Shown: piece by piece, positions 1-8,371 of the stretch
How positions within the stretch are numbered: position 1 is the stretch's first letter
How the letters are laid out: each line of letters opens with the position of its first letter
DNA from: a bacterium YEK0313
GTDB lineage: Bacteria > Pseudomonadota > Alphaproteobacteria > Rhizobiales > Phreatobacteraceae
NCBI GenBank assembly: GCA_000751295.2
Contig: CCMO02000001.1
Coordinates: 496,001 to 560,000 of the forward strand
Direction: 5' to 3'
DNA: 64,000 bases
Position numbers and translations under genes: made by a program
Notes under the pieces: model-generated
Told to the model about the DNA's origin: nothing
The model's input: only the letters and a program-made list of their open reading frames with translations
The model's database searches: none

Positions 1-144
1 TTTTTCAAATCTACGGCTAGCGCGGCGCGCCGGTCGGGCCTATCTCAACAACGTCGGCGGCAGACACCTCCCGCGACACGGAACAACAAACATCCCGGAT
101 CTGGCGTGTCCCTCCCACCCCCGGGTTTTCCAATGGAGACTGTC

Positions 145-372
145 ATGAACAAGTTCGCTCTCGTTGCCGCCCTCGTCGCTCCCCTCGCCTTCGCCGCTCC
201 GGCTTCGGCCCAGGGCGTCGGCGACGCCGCCGGCTATGTCGGCGCCCCCGCGATCAGCACCGCCGCCCCGGTCCAGGCCCGCGAGTTCACCGCCCGCCAC
301 GTCCCGGCGGCCAGCGCCGTCCAGATCGACCGCGAGGCGGTGTCGTCCTCGGCCTTCCCGTCCTCGAACTGA
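145..372 (+). CDS. Small secreted protein, copy 1 of a tandem pair
   Basis: Encodes 75 residues. An N-terminal signal peptide (MNK, then a hydrophobic run LVAALVAPLAFA, then a likely cleavage site after ASA near residue 23) leaves a mature chain of about 50 residues rich in Ala, Ser, Pro and Val, with no Cys. The start at 145 is chosen because a GGAGA ribosome site lies about 5 bases upstream and the signal peptide begins there; a longer in-frame start at 106 would spoil the signal peptide. The downstream neighbour at 463 is a near copy, differing mainly by an inserted segment around AYAPAFGE. I do not recognise the family; a periplasmic or surface location is inferred only from the signal peptide. 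Confidence 0.75.
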   Translation: MNKFALVAALVAPLAFAAPASAQGVGDAAGYVGAPAISTAAPVQAREFTARHVPAASAVQIDREAVSSSAFPSSN

Positions 373-462
373 CCGTTCGATCGGCCAGAAACCCTCACCT
401 TCTCACATGATTGCCGTGCAGAGCCCATCGCGCTCGCCGGCTGAAACCAACGGAGATCCATC

Positions 463-696
463 ATGAACAAGCTCATCCTCGCCGCGGCCCTCGTCGCTCC
501 CCTCGCTTTCGCCGCTCCGGCTTCGGCCCAGGGCGTCGGTGACGCCGCCGGCTATGTCGGCGCGCCCGCGATCAGCACTGCCGCTCCGGTCCAGCCGCGC
601 GAGTTCACCGCCCGCCACGCCTATGCGCCGGCCTTCGGCGAAGTCCAGGTCGACCGCGAAGCCGTCCCCTCCTCGGCCTTCTCGTCCTCGAACTGA
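463..696 (+). CDS. Small secreted protein, copy 2 of a tandem pair
   Basis: Encodes 77 residues closely matching the protein at 145-372: the same signal peptide, the same GVGDAAGYVGAPAIST segment directly after the predicted cleavage site, and the same EFTARH and SSAF ends. A GGAGA ribosome site precedes the ATG. The two copies are separated by 90 bases and probably arose by tandem duplication. A strong intrinsic terminator follows at 738-773. Function is unknown; no catalytic motif, cysteine or transmembrane segment is visible in the mature part. Confidence 0.75.
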   Translation: MNKLILAAALVAPLAFAAPASAQGVGDAAGYVGAPAISTAAPVQPREFTARHAYAPAFGEVQVDREAVPSSAFSSSN

Positions 697-737
697 ACCA
701 TCCTCCGACCGGCCGAGGTCGGTCGGAAGTCTCATGA

Positions 738-773
738 AAAAGGCCGCATCCGAGCCATCGGATGTGGCCTTTT
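738..773 (+). terminator. Strong intrinsic terminator, probably bidirectional
   Basis: A 16-bp stem (738-753 with 758-773, one G-T wobble) with a 4-base loop GCCA. The right arm ends in TTTT followed by CTTTT. On the opposite strand the stem ends in five T, so it can also stop transcription of the MFS gene that ends at 810. Confidence 0.9.
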
Positions 774-809
774 CTTTTGAACCGGGCCGGCCGCGCGAAG
801 CGGATGCCG

Positions 810-2147
810 TCAGCCCTTGACGTCCTCGGCGTGAACCATCGAGCGGCGGGCCGTTTCGGGGATCATCAGCACCACCAGCAGGACGGCCACGGCCACGGCG
901 GTCATGTAGATCGCCGGCGCGATCTTGTTGCCGGACTGCAGGATCAGCCAGGTGCCGAGGAACGGCGCCGAGCCGCCGAAGATCGTATAGGCGAGATTGT
1001 AGCTGATCGCCGAGGCGCTGAAGCGGGTGCGGGTCGGGAAGAGCTCCAGCAGGGCGATGCCGACCGGCCCCCAGAACAGGCCGCAGGCGAGCGCCAGCAA
1101 GCCCTGGCCGGCAATGGCGCTGGCGAGCGTGCCCTGGGCCGCCAGCTGATAGGCCGGGATCGCGGCAAGCGCCGAGGCGAGGAGGCCGGCGATCAGAACC
1201 GGCTTGCGGCCGAGACGATCGGACAGCGCGCCGCCGGCGATCATCGCCAGGAAGGCGACGAACAGGGCGACGCTGTTGGAGATCAGCGCGCTGTTGCTGT
1301 CGAGCTTCACGGTGGCGACGAGATAGCTGACGAAATAGCCGGCGAGCGTATAGAAGCCGAGGCTCGAAAAGGCCGCGAGCGCAAACGAGAAGCCCATCGC
1401 CTTCTTCTGGTCGCGCACGGCATCGGCGATCGGCGAGGCGGTGACGCGACGCGCCGCCTGGGTCGCGGCGAAGGCCGGCGATTCATCCACGCGGCGGCGG
1501 ATATAGAGCCCGATCAGCGCCAGCGGTCCGCCGATGAGGAAGGGGATGCGCCAGCCCCAGGAGGCATAGGCTTCGCCCGTCATCGCATTGGTCAGAAACA
1601 GCACCAGCAGCGCCGCGACGATCGGCGGCAGATTGGCGAAGGAATAGGTGAAGGCGACATAGAGCCCGCGCCGCTCGGCCGGCGCATGCTCGGCGACGAA
1701 GGCATTCGAGCCGACCGTCTCGCCGGCGGCGGAGAGGCCCTGGATCAGCCGGCAGATGACCAGCAGGATGGGGGCGAGGATGCCGACCTGCTGATAGGTG
1801 GGCAGAAGGCCGATGGCGATCGTGGCCGCGCCCATCATCAAGATGACGAAGGAGAGGACGCGGCGCCGGCCGATGCGGTCGCCGAGACTGCCGAACACGA
1901 AGCCGCCGAGCGGGCGCATGACGAAGCCGACGGCATAGACGGCAAAGGTCGAGAGCAGCGCCGCCGTCGGATCGGAATTCGGGAAGAACAGCTTGGCGAT
2001 GATCGCCGCCGAATAGGCGTAGACGACGAAATCGTACCACTCGACGAACTGGCCGAGCGCCGCCGACGAGAGCACGCGGCGCAGGGCGCCGCGGTCCTGG
2101 GTTTCGGCCGCGGCTCCGGCCGCCGCCATGCTCGCATTGGCATTCAT
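810..2147 (-). CDS. MFS transporter, metabolite:H+ symporter (MHS) family
   Basis: A 445-residue inner-membrane transporter. Residues 32-40 (GQFVEWYDF) and the following AYSAAIIAKLFFP are typical of the MHS branch of the major facilitator superfamily (KgtP, ShiA, ProP, citrate and dicarboxylate carriers). RPLGG at 79-83 precedes the loop-2-3 motif GDRIGRRR at 89-96, and twelve hydrophobic segments are apparent. The start at 2147 is supported by GGAGG seven bases upstream. It lies 91 bases after the C-N hydrolase gene on the same strand and is probably co-transcribed. It likely imports the substrate or precursor of that hydrolase (inferred); the actual substrate cannot be read from sequence. 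The divergent LysR gene at 3249 is the probable regulator. Confidence 0.9.
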   Translation of the reverse strand: MNANASMAAAGAAAETQDRGALRRVLSSAALGQFVEWYDFVVYAYSAAIIAKLFFPNSDPTAALLSTFAVYAVGFVMRPLGGFVFGSLGDRIGRRRVLSFVILMMGAATIAIGLLPTYQQVGILAPILLVICRLIQGLSAAGETVGSNAFVAEHAPAERRGLYVAFTYSFANLPPIVAALLVLFLTNAMTGEAYASWGWRIPFLIGGPLALIGLYIRRRVDESPAFAATQAARRVTASPIADAVRDQKKAMGFSFALAAFSSLGFYTLAGYFVSYLVATVKLDSNSALISNSVALFVAFLAMIAGGALSDRLGRKPVLIAGLLASALAAIPAYQLAAQGTLASAIAGQGLLALACGLFWGPVGIALLELFPTRTRFSASAISYNLAYTIFGGSAPFLGTWLILQSGNKIAPAIYMTAVAVAVLLVVLMIPETARRSMVHAEDVKG

Positions 2148-2238
2148 CGCACATCCTCCAGACAGAGACCGGTTCAGAACCGGCGTTCTTGACAGTGTGG
2201 GAAGGCGGCCGTGACGGCCGCCGGATCGGGGCTCCGGA

Positions 2239-3081
2239 TCAGCGCTTCTGCACCACCTGGTAACGGCGGTGTGCGAGGCAGGGCAGGATCTCGCGCACCG
2301 CCGCGATCCGCCCGGCCGACAGCGGCGCGAGCGCGAGCCCGGCGCCGCCCGCGGCGATGGCGGTGGCGATGCCGCTGGGATCGACGACCATGCTGAGGCC
2401 GACCGACATCGGCGCCGGCTGGCAGGAGGCGACGACATAGGCGGTGTTCTCGATCGCCCGCGCCTTCAGCAGCGTTTCCCAGTGCATTTCCTTCAGGGGG
2501 CCGACCACCCAGCCCGACGACACCAGGAGGACATCGGCGCCGCGATCGACCAGAAGCCGGGCCATCTCCGGAAAGCGGATGTCGTAGCAGTTGAGCAGGC
2601 CGAACCGGAAACCGGCGAGATCGAAGGTGGTCAGCTCGGCAAAATCGTCCAGAAGCGGCGCCCGCGCGTTCTTGTCGGACTCGCGATAATGGAAGGCATC
2701 GTAGAGGTGCAGCTTCTCGTAGCGCCCGAGCGGCTTGCCCGCAGCATCGAAAGCGACCAGCGTGTTGCGGGCGAGCGGCCCGCCGCCATCGCTGTAGAGA
2801 CCGGCCACCACGGCGATGCCATGGCGCTCGGCGATGGCGCGGACGCCCGCCTCGAACCGCGCCCCGTCCCGGCGCGCCACCGCTGCGATCTCTTCGGCCG
2901 GTGCGCTGAAATCGTACATCGAAGCCTCCGGAAAGACGACGAGAGCGGCGCCGCGGCGCGCGGCCTCGGCCGCGAGCTGCTCCATGCCGGCCAGATTGGC
3001 CGAGACGTCGGCGGTGCCGGCGAACTGGGCGGCGGCAACCACGGTCGCGGCTGAAGGAACGGGCTGAAGGTCGGCGCTCAC
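2239..3081 (-). CDS. Carbon-nitrogen hydrolase (nitrilase superfamily)
   Basis: A 280-residue cytosolic hydrolase with the Glu-Lys-Cys triad of the nitrilase superfamily: E52 in FPEAS, K123 in YEKLH and C165 in NCYDIRFPE. The NCYDIRFPE context and the length fit the amidase branches (omega-amidase, carbamoylase or aliphatic amidase-like) rather than true nitrilases. The start is GTG with GGAGA seven bases upstream. It is the first gene of a probable operon with the MFS transporter. Together they suggest uptake and deamidation of a small amide or carbamoyl compound; the substrate is not known. Confidence 0.88.
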   Translation of the reverse strand: MSADLQPVPSAATVVAAAQFAGTADVSANLAGMEQLAAEAARRGAALVVFPEASMYDFSAPAEEIAAVARRDGARFEAGVRAIAERHGIAVVAGLYSDGGGPLARNTLVAFDAAGKPLGRYEKLHLYDAFHYRESDKNARAPLLDDFAELTTFDLAGFRFGLLNCYDIRFPEMARLLVDRGADVLLVSSGWVVGPLKEMHWETLLKARAIENTAYVVASCQPAPMSVGLSMVVDPSGIATAIAAGGAGLALAPLSAGRIAAVREILPCLAHRRYQVVQKR

Positions 3082-3212
3082 AGGGCAATCTCCGGGAAGC
3101 TGGCCGGCGGAAGCGTGAGCCGCAGGACGCCCTCGGGCACGGCTCCGCCTCCCGCCGGACGAGCGGGTACGGACGCAGAGACTTTGACAGCAGCATTCAT
3201 CTCATGTCTAAG

Positions 3213-3233
3213 ATCAATCATGTCGATATTGAT
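3213..3233. promoter_or_regulatory. Inverted repeat, candidate LysR operator
   Basis: ATCAAT, nine bases, ATTGAT form a perfect 6-bp inverted repeat in an AT-rich patch between the divergent hydrolase/MFS operon and the LysR gene. Size and position are typical of LysR-type binding sites. It would lie inside the coding region if the LysR start were at 3204, which favours the start at 3249. Confidence 0.5.
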
Positions 3234-3248
3234 AACAATTTTGCATCA

Positions 3249-4148
3249 ATGAGCCGTATTCCCGATCTCGGCCGGCTGCGCTGCTTTGTCGCCGTCGCCG
3301 ACACGCTGAGCTTTCGCGAGGCCGCCCAGCGCCTGAACATCGCCCAGCCCGCGGTCAGCCGCGCCGTGCAGCAGCTCGAGGCCGAGCTCGGCTTCAAGCT
3401 GTTCGAACGGACGACCCGGCGGGTGACGCCGACGCCGGCCGGCCTCGCCCTGGCGCGCGATGCGGGCGAAGCCCTGAAGGCGCTGCAGCGCGCCGCGCGC
3501 CAGGCCGGCCAGATCGCGGCCGGCGATGCCGGCGAGCTCGTCATCGGCTATTCGGCGCAGGCGGCGCACGGGCCGATGGCCGAGATCATCATCGGTTTCC
3601 GCAACGCCCATCCGAGCGCCGAGGTCAGCCTCTATTCGCTGTCCTCGCAGGAGCAGCTGCCGGCCCTCGAGGCCGGCAGGATCGATCTCGGCTTCCTCCT
3701 GTCGGCGACCTGCAAGCCGCCGCTACGCCACCTGGTGGTGGCGCATGAACGCTTCGTCCTGCTGGTCTCGCGCCAGCACCCGCTGGCGCAGCGGACCTCG
3801 GTCGCACTGAAGGAGCTCAGCGCCACGCCTTTCGTGCTCGGCACGCCGAAACGCTGGCAGACCTTTCGCCAGCTTGTCGCCAATGCCTGCCTCGCCGCCG
3901 GTTTCGTGCCTGTCGTCGCCGAGGAGGCGGACGACGTGCCGCTGCTGCTCCAGCTCGTCTCGCTCGGCCGCGGCGTGACGCTCTACGGTTCGGCCATCGT
4001 GCCGATGCTGCAGCCCGATATCACAGCGGTGCCGATCGAGGACCGGCAGGCCGGTTTCGATCTCTCGATCGCCTGGCGCGCCGACCGGCAGACGCGCCTC
4101 GTCGGCGAGTTCGTCGCCTTCGCAAAGGGCATGACGACGGCGCGCTGA
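3249..4148 (+). CDS. LysR-family transcriptional regulator
   Basis: Starting at 3249 gives 299 residues, the normal LysR length. The N-terminal winged helix-turn-helix covers about residues 5-62 (LRCFVAVADTLSFREAAQRL, then QPAVSRAVQQLE), followed by a type-2 periplasmic-binding-like effector domain from about residue 90. An upstream ATG at 3204 is in frame, but its extra 15 residues are encoded by AT-rich sequence carrying an inverted repeat, so it is judged non-coding. The gene diverges from the C-N hydrolase/MFS operon and probably controls it in response to a related small molecule. Confidence 0.88.
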   Translation: MSRIPDLGRLRCFVAVADTLSFREAAQRLNIAQPAVSRAVQQLEAELGFKLFERTTRRVTPTPAGLALARDAGEALKALQRAARQAGQIAAGDAGELVIGYSAQAAHGPMAEIIIGFRNAHPSAEVSLYSLSSQEQLPALEAGRIDLGFLLSATCKPPLRHLVVAHERFVLLVSRQHPLAQRTSVALKELSATPFVLGTPKRWQTFRQLVANACLAAGFVPVVAEEADDVPLLLQLVSLGRGVTLYGSAIVPMLQPDITAVPIEDRQAGFDLSIAWRADRQTRLVGEFVAFAKGMTTAR

Positions 4149-4187
4149 CCCGCGCGTCCCGCAGCAGGCCGGCGAAGTGGCGGGCCG

Positions 4188-5552
4188 CTACACGGCGCGG
4201 CCAGTGCCTGCTCCGCCGTCAAGGCATTCCGCCACTGTCCTCAGCCCCTGTTTCAGCACCTCGATCGGCGGCCCGCCGAGGCTGAGGCGGATGCCGCCCG
4301 CTTCCCCGAGCGGATCGGTGAGCGGCGCCTCCGGCGCCATCACCAGCACCCCCGCGGCAGCGGCCTGGCGCGCCAGACGCTCGGCCGCCACCAGCGGCAT
4401 CGGCAGCCAGACGTGAAAGCCGCCGGCCGCGCGCAGGCTGCCTTCGGGCAGGAGGGTTTCGGCGAGCACCACGCGCCGCATGGCCTCGGTGCGGATGGAG
4501 GCGGCAACCGAGGTCACCGTGCCGTCGGCAAGCCACTGCTCCATGATGAGGCCGGCGATCGGCGAGGCCATGGTGGTGCTCGCCTGCAGCCAGGCCAGGG
4601 CCGGCGCGGCCCACGTGGCGGGCACGCCGAGCGAGCCGATCCTGAGGCCCGGGCTCAGCGTCTTGGAGAGGCCGGCGACATGCAGCGTGCGCTCCGGCGC
4701 GAGCGCCGCCAGCGGCGGCAGGCCGGAGGCGCCGAGCGCGGCATAGACATCGTCCTCCACGATGGTCACGTCATGGGCACGGCAGAGACGAACGATGTCC
4801 TGGCGCCGGCCGGCCCCCATCGTGGCGGTGGTCGGGTTGTGCAATGTCGGCGTCACATAGAGCACGCGCCTTCCGCCGCCTGCCGGCCGCGCCAGCGCCG
4901 CTTCGAGCGCCGCGGGCGACAGCCCCTCGGCATCGATCGCCAGGCCCAAGAGGGACCGGCCGAGCTGGCGGGCGATCTGGATCGCGCCGGGATAGGTCAC
5001 CACCTCGGTCAGGATCTCGCCGCCCGGCGGACAGGCCGCGCCGAGCGCCACCCACAGGGCGTGCTGCGCGCCATGGCAGATGAAGACCTGGTCGGCCGGC
5101 AGGTCCAGGCCCTGTCCCCTGAGCCAGCGCGCCATGGCCGCGCGGTGCTCGGACCGGCCGGCAGCCGGCGCATAGGCGCCGAAGGCGTCGGCGCCGAGCT
5201 GGCGCGCGATCTGCCCGAGCGCTGCCGCCAGCAGGCGATCGCTGAGCATTTGCGGCGGCACGTTGATGCTGAGATCGATGAGCGATGCCGGCCGCGCTGC
5301 AAGCGTCGCGACGAACATGCCGCGCCCGCGCACGCTCTGCACCAGGCCGCGCCGCTCCAGCACCGCATAGGCCTTGGTGACCGTGCCGAGCCCGAGGCCG
5401 AGCTGATAGGCGAGCTCGCGATGCGCCGGCAACCGGGCACCGGCAGGCAGCGTGCCTTCGGCGATGTCCTCGGCCAGCGCCGCGACCAGCTTCTCGTGAG
5501 CCAGCCCACGGTCGTCGGCGAGGCGGGGAGTCCAGGGGGATTGCAGTCGCAT
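4188..5552 (-). CDS. MocR/GabR-type regulator (GntR wHTH fused to aminotransferase)
   Basis: A 454-residue chimera. The GntR-type winged helix-turn-helix covers about residues 12-85 (LPAHRELAYQLG, then GTVTKAYAVLERRGLV). A class-I aminotransferase fold follows from about residue 95, with EDDVY at 266-270 and the PLP-binding lysine K297 in GLSKTLSPGLRIG. MocR proteins use PLP, often with an amino-acid or amine ligand, to control neighbouring genes. Here the partner is the divergent LysE-type exporter at 5650, and two direct repeats lie between them (5562-5606). The first ATG is kept because the wHTH starts almost at once, although the ribosome site is weak. Confidence 0.9.
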   Translation of the reverse strand: MRLQSPWTPRLADDRGLAHEKLVAALAEDIAEGTLPAGARLPAHRELAYQLGLGLGTVTKAYAVLERRGLVQSVRGRGMFVATLAARPASLIDLSINVPPQMLSDRLLAAALGQIARQLGADAFGAYAPAAGRSEHRAAMARWLRGQGLDLPADQVFICHGAQHALWVALGAACPPGGEILTEVVTYPGAIQIARQLGRSLLGLAIDAEGLSPAALEAALARPAGGGRRVLYVTPTLHNPTTATMGAGRRQDIVRLCRAHDVTIVEDDVYAALGASGLPPLAALAPERTLHVAGLSKTLSPGLRIGSLGVPATWAAPALAWLQASTTMASPIAGLIMEQWLADGTVTSVAASIRTEAMRRVVLAETLLPEGSLRAAGGFHVWLPMPLVAAERLARQAAAAGVLVMAPEAPLTDPLGEAGGIRLSLGGPPIEVLKQGLRTVAECLDGGAGTGRAV

Positions 5553-5561
5553 GGTGGACCT

Positions 5562-5606
5562 AAAGTGTCACGTGACGCTATTTTGCTTTCCGGCAAAGTG
5601 TCACGT
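5562..5606. promoter_or_regulatory. Paired direct repeats, candidate MocR operator
   Basis: AAAGTGTCACGT occurs at 5562-5573 and again, identically, at 5595-5606. The start-to-start distance of 33 bp is about three helical turns. Direct repeats on one DNA face are the known binding mode of MocR-type proteins such as GabR and PdxR. The pair sits between the divergent mocR-like and lysE-like genes, with the first copy ten bases from the mocR start codon, so it could serve autoregulation and control of the exporter. Confidence 0.7.
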
Positions 5607-5649
5607 TTTTATGATGCGGCAAAGCTCCGAAACCAACCGCGCCGCCGCC

Positions 5650-6243
5650 ATGACGCCCGAACTCCTCATTGCCTTCGCGACCTATGCCTTCGTGACCTCG
5701 ATCACGCCGGGACCGAACAACACCATGCTGCTCGCCTCCGGCGCCAATTTCGGCTTCGGCCCGACGGTGCCGCACATTTTCGGCATCAGCCTCGGCTTCG
5801 CCGCGATGGTGCTGGCGGTGGGCCTCGGCGCGGGCGCGCTGTTCGTCGCCTTCCCGCTCGCCCACGACATTCTGCGCTATGGCGGCGCGTTCTATCTGAT
5901 GGTGCTCGCCTGGCGGCTCGCCCGTTCCGGCGCCGGCGAGGCCGCGGCGGCCGGCGCAAGGCCCCTCACCTTCCTGGAGGCCGCCGCCTTCCAGTGGGTC
6001 AATCCGAAGGCGTGGATCATGGCGGTGGGCGCGGTCGCGACCTATACGCCGGAAGCGGGCTATCTCCTGAACGTGGTGATCGTCACGATCGTCTTCGCCC
6101 TGATCAACGGCCCTTGCGTCAGCATCTGGGCCGGTTTCGGCACGGCGCTGCGCGGCGTCCTGTCGAAGCCCGTGCACCTGCGCGTCTTCAATGTCGCAAT
6201 GGCTCTGCTGCTCGTCGCCTCGCTCTATCCGATGCTGGCCTGA
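5650..6243 (+). CDS. LysE/RhtB-family amino-acid exporter
   Basis: A 197-residue inner-membrane protein with six hydrophobic segments and the signature TPGPNN of the LysE/RhtB/CadD superfamily near residue 19. A later FQWVNPKAWIMA segment is also typical. The start at 5650 is chosen because the family begins about there (MTPELLIAFATYA); an earlier in-frame ATG at 5551 would read through the direct repeats. The family exports amino acids or their analogues. The divergent MocR regulator suggests export is induced by an amino acid or by PLP status; the substrate is unknown. Confidence 0.88.
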   Translation: MTPELLIAFATYAFVTSITPGPNNTMLLASGANFGFGPTVPHIFGISLGFAAMVLAVGLGAGALFVAFPLAHDILRYGGAFYLMVLAWRLARSGAGEAAAAGARPLTFLEAAAFQWVNPKAWIMAVGAVATYTPEAGYLLNVVIVTIVFALINGPCVSIWAGFGTALRGVLSKPVHLRVFNVAMALLLVASLYPMLA

Positions 6244-6244
6244 G

Positions 6245-6324
6245 GCGAGTGGCGAATGGCGAATTGGGGCATGAGACGAAGCGCGCAGCTTCATCCCATT
6301 CGCCATTCGCTACTGACCACTCGC
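6245..6324. repeat. Large imperfect inverted repeat built from GCGAATG units
   Basis: The left arm 6245-6269 carries GCGAGTGGC then GAATGGCGAAT. The right arm 6295-6324 carries the reverse complement with a short insertion (TACTGAC). The centre holds a further 5-bp hairpin, GAAGC-GCGCA-GCTTC. The element fills the gap between the convergent lysE-like and ABC exporter genes. It may act as a bidirectional terminator or be a copy of a dispersed intergenic repeat; copy number cannot be judged from one window. Confidence 0.6.
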
Positions 6325-6328
6325 CAAC

Positions 6329-8188
6329 TCACTCCGCCGCTTCGGGCGAAGCCTGTTTCGGCGCCACGATGAAGCCACCGGACTGGCGCCGCCAGAGCTC
6401 GGCATAGAGCCCGCCGCGCGCGAGCAGCGCCTCGTGGGTGCCTTCCTCGACGATCCGGCCCTGATCGAGCACGACGAGCCGATCCATGATCTGCAGCGTC
6501 GACAGGCGGTGGGCGATGGCGATGACGGTCTTGCCGTTCATCAGCTCCCCGAGATTGTCCTGGATCGCCGCCTCGACCTCGCTGTCGAGCGCGGCGGTCG
6601 CCTCGTCCAGAACCAGGATCGGCGCATCCTTCAGGATCACCCGGGCGATGGCGATGCGCTGGCGCTGACCGCCCGACAGCTTGACGCCGCGCTCGCCGAC
6701 GTAGGCGTCGTAGCCGCGACGGCCGCTGCCGTCCTCGAGCCGGGCGATGAACTCGGCCGCATGGGCCTGCCGCGCCGCCGCCTCGACCATCGCATCGGTC
6801 GCATCGCGCCGGCCATAGAGGATGTTGTCGCGGATCGAGCGATGCAGCAGCGAGGTATCCTGCGTCACTACCGAGATGGCGCCGCGCAGGCTTTCCTGCG
6901 TGACGTCGCGGACATTCTCGCCGTCGATGGTGATCGTGCCCGCCTCCGGGTCGTGGAAGCGCAGCAGGAGGCTGACGAGGGTCGACTTGCCGGCCCCGGA
7001 CCGGCCGACGAGGCCGACCTTTTCGCCGGGACGGATGGTCAGCGTCAGGTCGTCGATCACCGGCAGGTCCTGCCGGCCATAGCCGAAGCTCACCCGGTCG
7101 AAGCGGATCTCGCCCCGGGCGAGGCGCAGCGGCCGCGCGCCGTCATCGTCCTGCATGGTCAGGGGCCGCGCGATCGACTGCATGCTTTCCTGCACCATGC
7201 CGACATTCTCGAAGATGCCCTGCACCTCGAAGGCGACCCAGCCCGACATGGAAATGATCTGCGAGACCAGCGGCAGCACCATCGCGACCGTCGAGATCTC
7301 CACGCGGCCGCCGAGCCACAGCCAGACCGCGACCGCGCCGGTCACAGTGAGCAGCAGGGCGTTGAGCACGGTCAGCAGCACGGTGAAAACGGTGTTCATC
7401 CGCTGCTGGGCGAAGAAGGCGTCGGTGAGGTCGACCATGCTGCCGCGGACATAGGCATCCTCGTCGCTCGATCTCGCGAACAGCTTGACGGTGAGGATGT
7501 TGGTGTAGCTGTCCACCACCTTGCCGGTGACGGCCGAGCGCCGGGCGGAGGCCTCGCGCGACAGTTCGCGCTGACGCGGGATGGTCAGCGTCAGCAGCGC
7601 GACATAACCGCCGAACCAGAGGATCAGCGGCAGGGCGAGCCGCCAGTCCTGGACCAGCATCAGGCCGACCGCGCCGAGACCATAGAACAGGATGTGGAGC
7701 ACCGAACGGATCAGTGCCATCAGCGTCTCGCGCACGGACGGGCCGACCTGCATCACGCGGTTGGCAATGCGGCCCGCGAAATCGCTCTGAAAGAAGCCGA
7801 GCGACTGGCGCACGACATGGAAATGGCTCTGCCAGCGGATCAGCGTGTTGAAGGCCGGAACGATCGTCTGGTTGGAGATCAGGCGATGCAGCAGCAGGAC
7901 CGCCGGGCGGATCACCAGCACCACGACCACCATGACGGCGAGCGCAGGCCCCGCGGAGGCGATGAGCTGCTCGCGCGGCGTCGCAGCCAGCAGGCCGACG
8001 AGTTCCCCGGTGAAATAGGGAATGGAAATGTCGACCAGCGCCATCACCAGGCTGACCAGGAAGAAGGCGATGAAAGGACCCTTGGCCTGGCGCGCGAAAT
8101 ACCAATAGAAGGCCCACAGCCCGGCGGGCGGATCCCCCGGAGGCGGCGCGGCGACGGGGTCGATGCGGCTTTCGAAAAAGCGGAACAT
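6329..8188 (-). CDS. ABC exporter, fused membrane and ATPase domains
   Basis: A 619-residue half-transporter. A type-I exporter membrane domain spans about residues 35-330. The nucleotide-binding domain follows, with Walker A GRSGAGKST at 395-403, signature LSGGQ at 504-508, Walker B VLDEAT at 526-531 and the switch histidine in IAHRLST. It resembles multidrug/lipid (MsbA-like) exporters that work as homodimers. The start at 8188 fits family N-termini (FRFFE then DP), but no good ribosome site is seen. An open frame continues far upstream and is rejected because it opposes the hydrolase gene. Substrate unknown. Confidence 0.9.
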   Translation of the reverse strand: MFRFFESRIDPVAAPPPGDPPAGLWAFYWYFARQAKGPFIAFFLVSLVMALVDISIPYFTGELVGLLAATPREQLIASAGPALAVMVVVVLVIRPAVLLLHRLISNQTIVPAFNTLIRWQSHFHVVRQSLGFFQSDFAGRIANRVMQVGPSVRETLMALIRSVLHILFYGLGAVGLMLVQDWRLALPLILWFGGYVALLTLTIPRQRELSREASARRSAVTGKVVDSYTNILTVKLFARSSDEDAYVRGSMVDLTDAFFAQQRMNTVFTVLLTVLNALLLTVTGAVAVWLWLGGRVEISTVAMVLPLVSQIISMSGWVAFEVQGIFENVGMVQESMQSIARPLTMQDDDGARPLRLARGEIRFDRVSFGYGRQDLPVIDDLTLTIRPGEKVGLVGRSGAGKSTLVSLLLRFHDPEAGTITIDGENVRDVTQESLRGAISVVTQDTSLLHRSIRDNILYGRRDATDAMVEAAARQAHAAEFIARLEDGSGRRGYDAYVGERGVKLSGGQRQRIAIARVILKDAPILVLDEATAALDSEVEAAIQDNLGELMNGKTVIAIAHRLSTLQIMDRLVVLDQGRIVEEGTHEALLARGGLYAELWRRQSGGFIVAPKQASPEAAE

Positions 8189-8371
8189 GAAAGGCCCAAA
8201 GGAAAAGCGGTCGCGCCAGCGCGCGATGCGCTGCGGATCGGTCGCGACTCGGGTGTACGGAAGAGGATGGAGCGGGATTGTGTCTGAGTTCGGGTCGCAA
8301 GTCGACGCGGCCGCGGCGCCTTGACCGCGGCCGGCGCAAGGCGGACCATCGCCGGCCCTGGGGAAAAGGCC

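Noticed and set aside
762..2192. Long plus-strand open frame opposite the MFS gene
   Set aside because: Arg/Gly/Asp-rich, no family resemblance, no ribosome site; antisense shadow caused by high GC. The same applies to long frames opposite the genes near 4.4-6.4, 6.4-8.3, 12.7-14.8, 18.0-19.5 and 25.1-27.3 kb.
2204..2222. 7-bp GGCGGCC hairpin between the C-N hydrolase and MFS genes as a terminator
   Set aside because: No T tract on the minus strand, and the two genes read as one operon; at most an mRNA-stability element.
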